64,000 nucleotides of DNA from NCBI GenBank assembly GCA_905221605.1, contig CAJNDS010002662.1, forward strand, positions 104,001 through 168,000, written 5' to 3'. How positions within the stretch are numbered: the first letter of the stretch is position 1; each line of letters begins with the position of its first letter. The translations under genes were made by a program, and so were the position numbers. The notes below the pieces were generated by a model. That model was given only the letters and a program-made list of their open reading frames with translations, was not told the DNA's origin and searched no databases. Shown piece after piece: positions 21,456-32,642 of the stretch. The DNA is from Symbiodinium natans (taxonomy: Eukaryota; Sar; Dinophyceae; Suessiales; Symbiodiniaceae).

Positions 21456-21830
21456 CCAGCCAACATCTTCTTTTTGGGTTTAGGGCTTGCACACCCAACA
21501 TCTTCTTTCCGAGTTTAGGGTTTGCCCGCCCCCTCTTTTCCTTTAGGGTTTAGGGTAAAGTTTTGCCCACCCAACATATTCTTTCAGGGTTCAGGTTGGC
21601 CCACCCAGCATCTTCTGTTAGAGTTTAGGGTTTGCCCACCCCCCTTTGTCTTTTCGGGTATAAGGCTTGCCCACCCAACATCTTCTCTCAGGGTTTAGGG
21701 CTTGCCCACCCAACATCTTCGGTTAGGGTTTAGGGCTTGCCCGCCCAACATCTTCTTTTAGGGCTTACGCACCCAACATTTTCTTTTGGGCTTTGGGGCT
21801 TGCCCACCACCCACCATCTTCTTTTAGGGT
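21456..21830 (+). repeat. Satellite block duplicated with the element (copy 1)
   Basis: Units after the element carry the same private variants in the same order as 22756-23120, including CAACATATTCTTTCAGGG and CCCCCCTTTGTCTTTTCGGG. The offset is close to 1300 bases, so about 700 bases including the element were copied together. Confidence 0.85.
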
Positions 21831-22254
21831 TTAGGGTTTGCCCACCTTTTTTTGGTTCAGGGTTTGCCCAACATAAACATCTTCTTTTAGGGTTTAGGGC
21901 TTGCCCGCCCAACATCTTCTTTTGGGGTTTAGGGCTTACGCGCCCAACTTCTTCTTTTGGGCTTTAGGGCTCGTTCACCACCCAACATCTTCTTCTAGGG
22001 TTTAGGGCTTACGCGCTCGGGGTCTGGGGCTCGCCCACCACCCAACATCTTCTTTTGGGGTTTGGGGCTTGCCCACACCTTTCGTTTTTTTTAGTGGTTT
22101 AGGGCGCACCCAACATCTTCTTTCAGGTTTGAAGGCCTGCCCACCCAACGTCTTGCAGGGTTTAGGGCCTGCCCGCCGGCATGTTCTTGTAGGGTGTAGG
22201 ACTTGCCCACCCGACATCTTCTTTCAGGCTTGCCCTCCCATCATGCTCTTGTAG

Positions 22255-22420
22255 GGCTGAGTAGCAGACACAGCCAATCGCCGTGAACCCCCTTTCAAGC
22301 AAAAAAATAGCTGAACACTCGATAGCTGAGTCTTACTTATTAATATGACCATCAGCAAGTCATCGAAGACTTCACAGAATATTTTATCGAATATGTAGAA
22401 GAAACGTTGCCAAAACGATC
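22255..22420. other. AT-rich unique DNA before element copy 3
   Basis: About 165 bases, AT-rich compared with the satellite, found only before the third copy of the short element. It may be more of the element's 5' part or host DNA carried with it. No coding frame seen. Confidence 0.5.
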
Positions 22421-22755
22421 CCAGGTTTTCGCTCAGCGACAATCTCACCGAATAGGTCACCGAATGTGACGCAGATACGTCACTGACATCTGACCTGCGA
22501 TTAGCCCCAGTTGCCAACCACAGCTTACCTTTTCCTTGAACTTCTTGTAAACAGCGCCCGTGGGACACGAAGACACTACCTCAAGGGGCAGCGGTGTAGC
22601 CTAGCCTCCGAAATTTCTGCTTTCAGTTTCTGTGTCAGCCTTTTCAGTCTCTGTAATCAGAGCGATGGCTGCACTTTTCTCACAGGTTGAGCAACGCTCA
22701 GCCCGATTCGGAGCTGTGTATCAGTGAGTGCGTGAGTGAGTGAGTGAGTGAGAAA
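22421..22755 (+). repeat. Short dispersed element, copy 3
   Basis: Near-identical to 21121-21455 over its whole length, including the (GTGA)n tail, differing at only a few bases. It is part of the larger tandem duplication that also includes the satellite units on its right. Confidence 0.85.
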
Positions 22756-23239
22756 CCAGCCAACATCTTCTTTTTGGGTTTAGGGCTTGCACACCCAACA
22801 TCTTCTTTCCGAGTTTAGGGTTTGCCCACCCCCTTTGTTTCTTTAGGGTTTAGGGTTTTGCCCACCCAACATATTCTTTCAGGGTTCAGGTTGGCCCACC
22901 CAGCATCTTCTGTTAGAGTTTAGGGTTTGCCCACCCCCCTTTGTCTTTTCGGGTATAAGGCTTGCCCACTCAACATCTTCTCTCAGGGTTTAGGGCTTGC
23001 CCACCCAACATCTTCTGTTAGGGTTTAGGGCTTGCCCGCCCAACATCTTCTTTTAGGGCTGACGCACCCAACATTTTCTTTTGGGCTTTGGGGCTTGGCC
23101 ACCACCCAACATCTTCTTTTCGGGCTTAAGGTTTGCCCACCCCCTTTTTGAGTTTTCAGGGTTTAGGGTTTGCCCAGCATCTTCTTATATGGTTTTGTAT
23201 CTTGCCCACCCAACATCTTCTTGAGGGTTTATGGCTTGC

Positions 23240-23665
23240 GTCTTCTTTTAGGGTTTTAGGGTTTAGGGTTTGCCCGCCCCACCCATCGTCTTCTTTGAGG
23301 GTGTTTGGCTTCCCAACGACTTCTTTTGGGGCTTGGGGCTTGCCCACCACCCAACATCTTCTTTGAGGGTTTAGGGTTTGCCCATGCCCTTTGTGTTTTT
23401 TTAGGGTTATGGGGTTTGCCAACCCAGCATCTTCCTTCAGGGTTTAGGGCTTGCCCACGCAACATCTTCTGTTAGGGTTCAGGGCCTGTCCACCCAGCAG
23501 CTTCCGTCAGGGTTTGGGGTTTGCCCACCCAGCCTCATCTTTTAGGGTTTCGGGCTTGCCCGCCACCTAACATCTTCCTTGAGGGTTTAGGGTTTGCCCG
23601 CCCAACATCTTCTTTTAGGTTGAGGGCTTGCCCTCCCATCATCGTCTTTCAGGGCTTAGGGCTTG
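23240..23665 (+). repeat. Higher-order satellite block, copy 2
   Basis: Repeats the unit order of 18690-19140, with one internal deletion near 23275 where two units present in copy 1 are missing. Confidence 0.85.
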
Positions 23666-24015
23666 CCGACGAGGTTTAGGGTTTGCCCGCCCCCTTTTGT
23701 TTTTTGGGGGTTTACATAGGGTTTGCCCACCCAATATCTTCTTTCAGGGTTTAGGGCTTGCCCACCCAACATCTTTTTTTAGGGTTTAGGGTTTCGCGCC
23801 CAACATCTTCTTTTGGGGTTTAGGGCTTGTCCACCACCCAACATCTTCTTTTAGGGTTTAGGGCCTGCCCACCAAACATCTTTTTTCAGGGTGGGTTGAG
23901 GGTTTGCCCGCCCAAAATCTTCTTTTAGGCTGAGGGCTTGTTCACCCATAATTTGCTTTTAGGTTTTCGGGCTTGCCAGGGTTTAGGGTTTGCCCACCCA
24001 ACATCTTGTTTGATT

Positions 24016-27000
24016 GTTTAGGGGTCACCCTCTTCGCACATGTTCTTGGTCCAAGAACGCCAGTTCATTTCCATCCACGTTGACCATGCCCCGGGCTTCC
24101 GGAATGACCGTGTGCTCACACCTATCCTTGCGAGACATATTTTTCTGATCTGTTGGCGTCTGCTTGAAGAATGCTGGCCGGGTCTGTCGGGTCAAGCGTC
24201 TGCTCGAATGTAATTCACGCCCAGCGTTCTGTTCAAGTCCTGCTTCGGACCAGATCCGCACTTTCAGCCAGCGTGACAAAAAAAAGGCAGCATGTCTGTT
24301 TCCTCTCCCTAGAGCACCTTAGGCGTGCATTCGTAGTCGACAATTATTTTAGATTTACTTGAATATGCATGGACTGTTTTTGTTTTTTATACTTTTCGTT
24401 TTTGTAACAGTATTGTCATTTTTGTTTTTCGATGTGTTTTGTTTCGAAAAAAGAAACAAGATTATGAAGAAAGATGCTAGAGGCAGCAGTTCGTGCTTGC
24501 GCCCTAGTGCACGGGAACGCTCCACAAAGTCCCCCCACGAGCAGAGTGCGCCCAAAGCGTAGCGCATGGCGGCAGAGTGAGACACACCCACCGACCCACC
24601 CACACTCGACATGAATCCGAAGTGAGCTTTCCCACCTGCAACGCGGGGTAGGTCTGGGTAGATTGGCTTCCGTTCTCGACGGGTAGGGAGAACGCATCGT
24701 GCACGCATGCACAAGTTTGAACGTCTTGTCGGAACCTGTTCAACTGCCCAAAGCTGCCCCGTACTCCAAAGTTAACCGCCTTTGAAGAACATGCTTTTGG
24801 CTGGCACCGCCGAGGTTCAGTGCACATGTTCTCCGAGGCGCCCATCGTGGTGCTTCACTTGGGAAGCCGCACTCCAGACTCCTGGACAGCTGAGCGCTTT
24901 CCCCGCTTGCAACTGGCTTAGCAATCCTTAGCACCAAACCAGGTTGCATTCCAGAAGCTGTTGCACCTTGCAGGACACATCAGGACACCATATGCTGCCT
25001 TGACATTTGAGGCTTCTAGTCCATGCCGCTCCGATGGAGCCCGATGCCCACCGAAGCTTCAATTTCAACAAGCTGAGATCATTCTTGATCTCTCGAGATT
25101 CAGCCTCAGGGGCTGATAGTGTGTGCAGAGATGTAGCCGGTCAAGAATGAAACAGCACGGGAGGGGCATGTCAGCTGAAGCAATCAAGGCCATGACGGGC
25201 GTGGAGTTGGATTCTGATCAGTTTGTGGGACCTGGTGTTGATTACATGCCAGCTGCTTAAATCAATGAACTTGTGCCTGGTATACATGCTTCCTGGACTT
25301 GGCGAGCATAGGGCACCCAAAATCGCACAGGTTTGAGATGACCGAGAAGGACAGAAGTATGCCTGCACATGTGCCAGCTTAGCTGCTGTGAATTAGGTAG
25401 GTGTTGTCCTGTCCAGGAGATCACGAAGGAGACGCCTCTTCCCATCCTTCCTGTGCATTTCTACAGCTTTACACAGGCTCATGGATTTGCTGGGTCCACA
25501 CTCATGCTGTCCGAACGCGAGCACAGAGGCAGACACGCCCAACAATGTGTGGTGGCAGCGCTATTGCCCCGATCCACCTGTGGCGGCCACAGCTTTTACC
25601 CGTTCGTGCCAGGGCAGATGAGGCCCCATAAGCCCCCATGTCGCTTGGCAAAGGCTTGCAAGCACCACACGATGCGGTGGAGCCACGCCCATCCCACATG
25701 GACACTACCATGATCCATCTCTGCCCTTGTCGAGCATGCACAGCGAATATCAGTCACGGGCTTCCAGGACGTTTTACTCGCTTCCATTCCTTGGCCGCTG
25801 GCTCCGGCGGCACTTCAGAGATGAGACGCCTGGCTGCTCTACTGAGGCTGCTCCCATGGCTGCTCCCATGGCTGCTCCCATGGCTGCTCCCATAGTATCC
25901 ATAGTCTTGCTGGACACAAGTGGCGGTCCACATGAGGCTAACTCCAGGCTAACTCACTGCAGACATAAGGCAACTTCCCGCCTTGACGGATGAAAGCGGC
26001 AACTTGGCAGCCCTTGCAGTGGCCAAGATTCCGGAGGATGAGGATCTACTGAATGTGGCGACATGGGAAGCTGCTTGTCTGACATCTGTGGCTGCCTTTC
26101 AAATGCCGAGTTAGCAGCAGATAGTGGTGCATGCCTCTCGGATCGTACTAAGGAGAAGGGGACGCTCACCTACATTGGTTCATGGTTGGATGAGGGAACC
26201 ATTGAAGTAGTGGGATAGCATGGAAGACTTCTGAGGACGAAGCAATGGTGCAAGTTCGATAACGACTACCATGAATTTGCCGATATGTTGAGCTGGAGCC
26301 CCGAGACACTTGCCTAATTATTCCGGTTTGACGGCAAACGAAATGACATACCGTTGTGCTGCTCAAATCCTGCTTGGCAACCTCCACTCAGCTAGAATGA
26401 GAGTGGGCGGGTCGTGGCTCTGAGGAAGGGAGCTGAAACGACCACGGGCGACATCGCGAATGACCCAAAGTTCTATCCGCATGGTGCGGCCAAGGTGAAC
26501 CGATTGTGTCGTTGAGCCGGCCTGCAAAACACAGGTGCTCATTTTTCCCTATTTTGCTGTTGCTCCCGGCTCGTTTACTGTAGGGGTTCTTGATTCTATG
26601 GGTCTTGGAGGATGTTGGTCTACGCGCTTTGTGTCCCTTCGCAGTGGGAGTGGGGAAGTTGACGGGCATCGCCGCGTCTTCGTCTCACGGCTCCGACGCA
26701 CCAGCAATACGAAGGTGCTGAGCTTGGCGTGCATGGAGAGTTCCCACTCGCGAGTCTGCTTGTAAGTCGGTCTCAAGTATACGGCGCCACGGGGATCCGT
26801 TCTCTGCCGACCGGCAGCCATTGCAGCGGTCCGCAGCAGCCACCCTTTGGTAGCCTGTCACTGGGCTCGTCTCTTATTAGGTGGTTCCGCCCTCAGCAGG
26901 CGTGGGCTTTCAAGTCGGCAAGGAATGCTGGCTTCTTTGTTGCGCGGCGCTTCGCAGTGGGTCTTCCTTTGTTCTCCCTTTGTCTCCTGTCAGTGTGGTG

Positions 27001-28770
27001 TACGGTATTAAGTGTTCGGATGTCTGTCTCATCCTGTCTTCCTTGTTTTGTTCAGGCAAAGCTGGGCCAGAAGAACAACTCAAAGGCGTAGATGTAGGGA
27101 TTAGGCGCCTGAGGCAGTCACGCAGGGTCCGTGCGCCGGGTTCCGACCCAGAACCTCAAGTAGTTTTCTTTAGCGCGGCGCCAGATTTCAAGATGCATGA
27201 TTTTCAATTCAAGGCTTGTGATACAAGTTTCAGGCGAGACCATTTTCAGCCAGGAGCTCTTTCCTACATGTTTTGAGGTAGAGAGTTCGGTTTAATTATT
27301 AACCAAAAAATCAGACAAGGGCACCCTTGGAACCCCTTTGTTAGCAGGTAGAAGAGGCCCCTCACTTCCGAGTAGGAATTCGAGGAGCTTTGGCTTCCTT
27401 ATGAAGAGATAAGGGAGCTGTCTTCGGTCTTCGGATGCCCTTTCATTTCAGCAGAGTTTTTAGGAGCTTTCTCATTGTTTAAAAGGGGGCTGTACGCAGA
27501 CCCAGAGTGCTCCGATGCTCTCCCAGCTCTCTCAGCTTGGCATGAAACTTAAGGACTTTTGGTTGATTACAGGAGCCTTCGGGGTTGAAGTTCATGTGGG
27601 AGAGTCCCCTTCGTTTTGGGCTGATGGTCTTGGATGGGTTGGCAACTGTCGCGAGCTTGTCCTTGTAAAAACCCTGCCCATGCTTGTCGACGACTTGGGT
27701 GATCCTGCGCGCACCCAACCAACTTTGAAGTCTTGGCCTGGAGACCAAGCTGTTTTCGGGCTCCATTTTGTACTCTTCAGTTTCCGTTTTGACTTGGCCC
27801 CACCCCTGTAACCAATTTAGTGTGTTGCGCAGGGTGGGAAGTTTGAATCGTGGCTGATTGTGGCAACGTTTGTGTTTTTAGTGTTTCCGCAGTTGTTGCC
27901 GACGGCATATGTGGTGTTCATAGATGTGTAGAGAGTGTGGCTGGGATAGCCCATGATGTGCTTAGAAACTCCCGGAGTGAAGAATGTATGTCGCATGTGG
28001 CAATGTTTGAGACGACGTCAGGCCTTTTGGACAGCGCATAACTGCAAGGATCCAGCCGCAACAGTGCCTCGCCAGCGACATTCAGGATTGCAGTATACCC
28101 TGACTTGATGCATGAAAGGCGGGCGGGGCTCGCATGGCTCGCTAAGCCAAGGCCAAGATGCTGGATGCTCCTGGGGTGCAAACTGGAGGCGGTAGTGGAA
28201 AGCAGCAGCCATCACATCCCTCATGCTCCTAGCCACGTGCATTGGTTCAGTATTGGTTCTAATGACCGAAAACTGCCAAGGAGATCGAAGTACGCTGGAA
28301 GCAGGGACTGTACCCAAAGTCCACCATTACCTACAAGGGCCACTTTTGGCAGTCGGGATCGGAGCTTCGCCAGGCAAGGCTTCGGCAAGTGAAGTGGCCA
28401 GCCTTTGGAAATACGGTGGAAGACTTCCTACAGCTGCTTGCGAGGCGTTCCCTGACCTGCCGTGCATCTTCTGAGAAGCAGGATTCCACTTCAACAGACA
28501 CCACCTGACAAGACCAGCTCTTGCTGAAAATCGGAGACGCCCCACGGTCCTGACTGTGAGAGCATGAGGACGCACAGTTGACTTAGCATGAACCTGTCCG
28601 AAAAATCTGACATGTTTTGTCACAAGTGTTTACTGTCAAGAGACATGTAGAGTTCCTTGTGTGCGGGTGTGTCTCAAAAAATGCCGGACTCTGGCGTCTT
28701 GGTCTGCATGTAGCTAAGCAGTTGAACACCTCGTGGAATGTGCGGGTAGGACTACACCGTCGTGCCTTTA
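24016..28770. other. Long stretch with no supported gene
   Basis: The satellite ends near 24015. Open frames on both strands are numerous but short (under 135 codons) and unrecognised. Notable composition: T-rich at 24340-24450, and four tandem 12-base units ATGGCTGCTCCC at 25856-25903. A + frame at 26881-27276 contains a hydrophobic stretch but has no convincing context. I see no RNA gene. Dinoflagellate introns can be kilobases long, so isolated exons could hide here. Confidence 0.4.
25856..25903 (+). repeat. 12-bp tandem repeat (ATGGCTGCTCCC)4
   Basis: Four in-phase copies of a 12-base unit, the last ending ATAG instead of ATGG. In one frame it reads Met-Ala-Ala-Pro repeated, but the surrounding frame has no other support. 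Confidence 0.9.
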
Positions 28771-29042
28771 GGCAATGGCCCGGCCATCATGCTGATCGGC
28801 GTGATCGGCGTAGTTTGCATTGCGGTTGCAGCATTGGGCCGGAAAGTCAAGAAGGAGCGAGAGATGGTCTTTCGATTGCATCCCAGTTTCCAGTCGTGCC
28901 AATTTGCAAGGGTTTGGTTTTCGACATAGCCGAGGTCACGCTGCAAGCAGAGCGTGCAGCCGAGAGAGAAGCTAGACGACGGCAAGAGGAAACACAAGGA
29001 ACACGAGGTAAAGGCGGTGGCAGACGCGGTGGAAGAAGATAA
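28771..29042 (+). CDS. Possible 3' exons of a small membrane protein
   Basis: After a plausible acceptor (CCTTTAG|GCAATG) one frame reads GPAIMLIGVIGVVCIAVAAL followed by GRKVKKERE: a hydrophobic helix with a basic stop-transfer segment. After a second plausible acceptor (TTTGCAAG|GGTTTG, near 28909) another frame reads GLVFDIAEVTLQAERAAERE and ends in a basic tail (GKGGGRRGGRR), stopping at 29040-29042. Read together this would be the end of a single-pass membrane protein with a charged cytoplasmic tail. The intron between them (about 28855-28908) has no firm donor, and upstream exons are not found. Family unknown. Confidence 0.3.
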
Positions 29043-29950
29043 CATGAGTTAACGGTGAGACGACGCGGGGCATGTGCTGACATGGAAAAGCAGTTTCACC
29101 GGTTTCTAGCTTAGCCAAGAGCCCCAGGCATGTTTCGCCATGAGCGAGCGGCCGCATCCTGCCCAGAACAAAAGAGATAGTGGCGGCGTCCACATGTCTC
29201 GTTTTGTTTTCGTTGTGCATTTTTGTTGAGCTCGATTTTCCTGCACTATCGTCGGCAACAGCCTCTGAAGCCTCGCGTTTAGGAAGAGGAAGGGTTGGTT
29301 TTTTCTCTCAATGCGGTTAAAAGCCAAACGAGCCCTTTGAAAAGGATGATCCTTTCCTCCCGTGGTTCTGCCGTCACGCCATGAGAGCCACATGAAGCGC
29401 AAAGCGAAGGAAGCCAGGCCCGGCAGACCATGCCTGCATTTCCCCATGTGTTTTTCAAGGGTTTTTGCATGTCGCCTTCTTTGTTGGGTTGGAGCATTTT
29501 CAGGCATGTCAGTACTGCAAAAGGCTGGCGCTGACATGAAGACATTCGGGCGGCAGGTTTAGAGTCCCCATGATTGTACTCAGCAACAGCACTCAGGTGA
29601 CTAGCAACAGTTTGATTTGTGTTTGGCTCATTCGGTGTGGCACCCACGCAGAAAATCATGCAATTGCATGACGGCTCTCCACCATTTCATGACGGCACTT
29701 CACCGTCTTCATTCCATTGAGATACTCGACCACGCCATGCATGATCGAGAACGCAAGCTTCCCTGCGCGCAAACGAAACGTGTGATCAAAGAACGTTTCG
29801 AAACGAGGTGTACGAAGCGGTTTGTGCTCTCATGGCTTGTCTATCGCATGCGGCAAACAATCACCTTAGCTCAGTGACAAGCAAGGCAGCGTCTACTTGT
29901 TCGTCAGCTGAGTTCCGGCACTGTAAAACAGGATCGTGGAATTCCGGCAT
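29043..29950. other. Intergenic, no supported feature
   Basis: Two overlapping minus-strand frames of 126 and 143 codons (29106-29659) have low-complexity content and no family resemblance. Nothing else is seen. Confidence 0.4.
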
Positions 29951-29958
29951 CTCATCTC

Positions 29959-30187
29959 TTGAGCTTTGCAAAGACAACGCTTGTGAGGCAGGTGTCCATT
30001 GTGCAAGCTTTGGCTTCCGGCTCGACTCGAGCTCGAGTTGTGGACCTCGAGGACTGTTCTGCTATTGCTGCTGTAGCGGAGGCACAGGCTGCTTTGTCAG
30101 GAGGCGCGCGAGGAGAGTCACACAAAGCGGCACCATGCAGACAAACAGGACCGCAGGGCCGCAGGAACAGGTGTGGAGCTCAAGCTG
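29959..30187 (+). CDS. Candidate upstream exon of the AlkB-like gene
   Basis: A + frame reading TTLVRQVSIVQALASGSTRA and then VVDLEDCSAIAAVAEAQAA looks protein-like and lies just 5' of the AlkB domain on the same strand. I cannot match it to a domain. Its limits and its link to the next exon are inferred from position only. Confidence 0.25.
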
Positions 30188-30370
30188 AGTTTGTGAATGC
30201 GTTTTGCAGCGACCGCAGGAGCATCAGGAGCTGCCCCGGCAAGATGACAGGCGGGAAAAGCCAAATTGCCCTTGTCGAAAGCTACCAGTCGTCATGCTGG
30301 AGTTGACTTCATCCGACAGGCATGGGGCCATACTTGTTCTTGTAAACTCGAAGGTGCAAGCCACCTTTGG

Positions 30371-31490
30371 CAGCAGCTGCATGGCCGATCCGTCGACTGC
30401 CAGCACAGCCGGCTACTGTACGAACAGCACAGGCGGAACGAGCTGTACCAGATGAGGAGCTGGCTGCACTTGCTCCCGTTCATGTCATCCGCCATGCGCT
30501 GCCGCGTGAGCTGGCCGACCAGCTCCTCGTCGAGCTTTTGAGGGAATCCTTGGACGCGTGGGCGGCCAGCTCTTGGGTCGTGCACGGAAAAGAGTTCACG
30601 ACCCCGCGGACATCTGCAATTTACGAGTTCCGTGAGCTCAAAGGTCTTGGAAGCACAGAGAGAGCCACGGCCAGCTCCTTTCCGAAATCGAACGTGTGCT
30701 CGAGCACAGATGTTGCAGACGGGCATGGCAGGGAGGAAAGCCGCGCCAGGTGCGAGCCGTCTGCGGCCCTTCATCGGGCTGCAACAATCATGCAGACCCT
30801 AGTGCGTGAAAGAAGGCCGCAAACAAACTGGGAACCTACGCTTGCTCTAGGAAACCGCTATGAGAATGGAAGAGCGTGTGTTGGTTGGCATTCTGATTTT
30901 CTGAACTCCCTTGGGCCACGGCCGATAATCGTGGGTCTCTCGCTGGGATCTTGCCGTCGCTTTTGCTTACGCCGGACAGCAAGAGATGATGAGTCATCAC
31001 CCACTCATGCGGAAGCCATGGTGGCTTGGAGCAGAAGGGTTTCTGAGCTCGAAGCGTGTATCCTGACGGTTGAAGCGTCAACTTGCAGCACAAAGGTGGC
31101 TTCCATACCGATGCCCCACAACACAGCCGGGTCCCCATTTCCCGAAGTGTCATGGTGGTTGCATGATGCCGCATGCCAGCTTTCATGAGGCTGTCATCAT
31201 GTGGGACGACTGCCAGGAGGAGTGGCAGCACTCGGTACCCCGACAAGCAGATTCGACAATCGGGAAGCACCCCTTGGCAGGATCGCCAGCGAACGGATAA
31301 TGCACGATGTCGCATGCTTGCCAACATGCCATTCTCGTCGTTGGTTCAGCCAGGCCACGTGCGTCTTTCGCTGACTTTTCGCATGTCGCGTCCAGAGCTT
31401 GCCCGGCATCAGAAGAGCTGCCACTGTGGTGGCTTTTCTGCGCTGGAAGGGTTGAATGGCATCGAGAGATGTATGGTGTCATGGCCGTGA
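30371..31490 (+). CDS. AlkB-like 2-oxoglutarate/Fe(II) dioxygenase
   Basis: Members oxidatively remove alkyl groups from nucleic acid bases. The N-terminal part reads HVIRHALPRELADQLLVELL then WVVHGKEFTTPRTSAIYEF (about 30480-30630), the usual lead-in ending in GKE..PR. The core is WEPTLALGNRYENGRACVGW then HSDFLNSLG (about 30830-30910), with the iron-binding H-x-D in GWHSD, followed by GLSLGSCRRFCLRR. The distal iron ligand lies in WQHSVPR (about 31222-31243). The Arg-containing end is LSLTFR (about 31365-31383), followed by CHCGG, as in homologues with a Cys-rich tail. Splicing at a GA-AG intron 31281-31353 joins HPLAG to HVRLSLTFR in frame. The link between the core (open to 31188) and the WDDCQEEW block is a change of frame near 31180 that I could not place as an intron. 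The exon begins near an acceptor at about 30370. The 5' start is not known. Confidence 0.75.
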
Positions 31491-32642
31491 AGAACCAAGG
31501 CAGGCCCAGTGCCCTGAAAAGCAAAGCAGGCGAGACTTGGAGTTAGCAGTGCGTGTTTCTTTAGTGAGCCCATGCATGACACTGTCAGGACGATACTACT
31601 TGGCATGCAGTCCGATGGGGCGACTTGTTTGCTAGCGCATGTCGCCAAACTTGTGCAAGCGACTTAATCCCTCGGATGCTTCCTCAGCCAAGGGCTTCGA
31701 AACAGCGCCGTGGCCGAGACTGGGAGTTCATGTGGCCATGATTGGCCATGTGTTTTTTGAAATTGCTGCACCTACGATTCATATTGTGCCAAGGTGCAGC
31801 TTTTGGGAGCCGTGCTCTTGGGCACAAGAAGAGGCCGAACGACTGAGGCAGAGGATGAAGCTGGAGGTTCTACATGCTCTGCCACTGCAAGGGCCAGCGC
31901 AAGCTGGATGCATTTCGCCTCTCGGCGGTCCTTCTCCGTGCCCGCCGCACACGACGCACAAACTCTACGCCGGCCAGGAGAATCAAACGTCTACAATGTC
32001 GACAGGCAGACCGGCCAGCGCAGCCGGCACAGATGCTATTTCGGCTATGTTCTTCGAAGTGTCTGATGATGATGGCTAGATTCGGCTAGATCGCACTGAG
32101 CCTTGACAAGATGCTTTGGTCACAGTCTACAGATCGGTCTACAACGGCCTTGGCCACGTGACGGCTATCTGGATTCCTGCTTGCTACAGTGACGAAAGCG
32201 GAATTGAGACGTACTGAGACATTGAGACACGAGTTCGAAGATGTCCGAATTGCACTTCGTTGCACCTCGCGCAGTGCAGCTTGTCGGTCGCACCAGAATC
32301 GGCCCCGATTGCTGATGTCAGTGACGCCTCCACTCCCAGACTTCTGTGACTTTTTTGTGGACTTTTGGTGTAAGCTCCCTCAGTGGAAGGCATTGAGGAG
32401 CATGTGCCCCTGCACAGTGCGTTGACGTGCCCGGTGGCTCCCAACTGTGAATTCTGCCTGAGATGCACCGGAAAGCGTGCGAAACGCAGAATCCCGCTGT
32501 GTGCGCGCTTGCAGGGTGTAGGATCGTGGGAGATGCGCCAGGACTGATGAGTGATTGTTCGTGCGCAACCTTTGACCTTCTGCAGCAATTTCACTGAAGC
32601 CTTTTGCTTGTAGGTTTTTCTTCCAAGAGTCCAACCGTGCCA
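31491..32642. other. Intergenic or untranslated; possible orphan exon near 31800-32078
   Basis: A + frame at 31639-32079 ends STGRPASAAGTDAISAMFFE then VSDDDG and a stop. It could be a last exon of the preceding gene or of an unrecognised one. A competing frame over the same bases is also open. Just before 32613 there is a plausible acceptor (CTTGTAG|G) that could start the next gene's first coding exon. Confidence 0.3.

Larger units (their letters stand above)
10610..24015 (+). repeat. Telomere-derived satellite array, 35-bp unit
   Basis: A long array of imperfect units. The commonest unit is 35 bases: TTTTAGGGTTTAGGG followed by CTTGCCCGCCCAACATCTTC. It starts with one to two TTTAGGG heptamers and ends in a fixed 20-base non-telomeric phrase. 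Adjacent complete units, for example around 17512-17585, give exactly 35, which is five heptamers. Variants change GGGCTTGCCC to GGGTTTGCCC, GCCCGCCC to GCCCACCC, and the pre-telomeric T-run. The G-rich telomeric strand is the + strand throughout. Interruptions are at about 11090-11830, 12700-12990, 13980-14290, 14725-16060, 16374-17160, 19671-20530, 21121-21455 and 22255-22755. Roughly 9 kb of satellite remain, so by estimate well over 200 units. Numerous Gly/Pro/Phe-rich open frames here (both strands) are by-products of the repeat. Confidence 0.95.

Noticed and set aside
10899-23465. Many Gly/Pro/Phe-rich frames of 60-150 codons
   Set aside because: They follow the satellite unit, change frame with each length variant, and exist on both strands.
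10610-24015. A CRISPR array, because of regular 35-bp repeats
   Set aside because: There are no unique spacers between units. The units are head-to-tail, imperfect and telomere-related, the genome is eukaryotic, and no cas-like gene is present.
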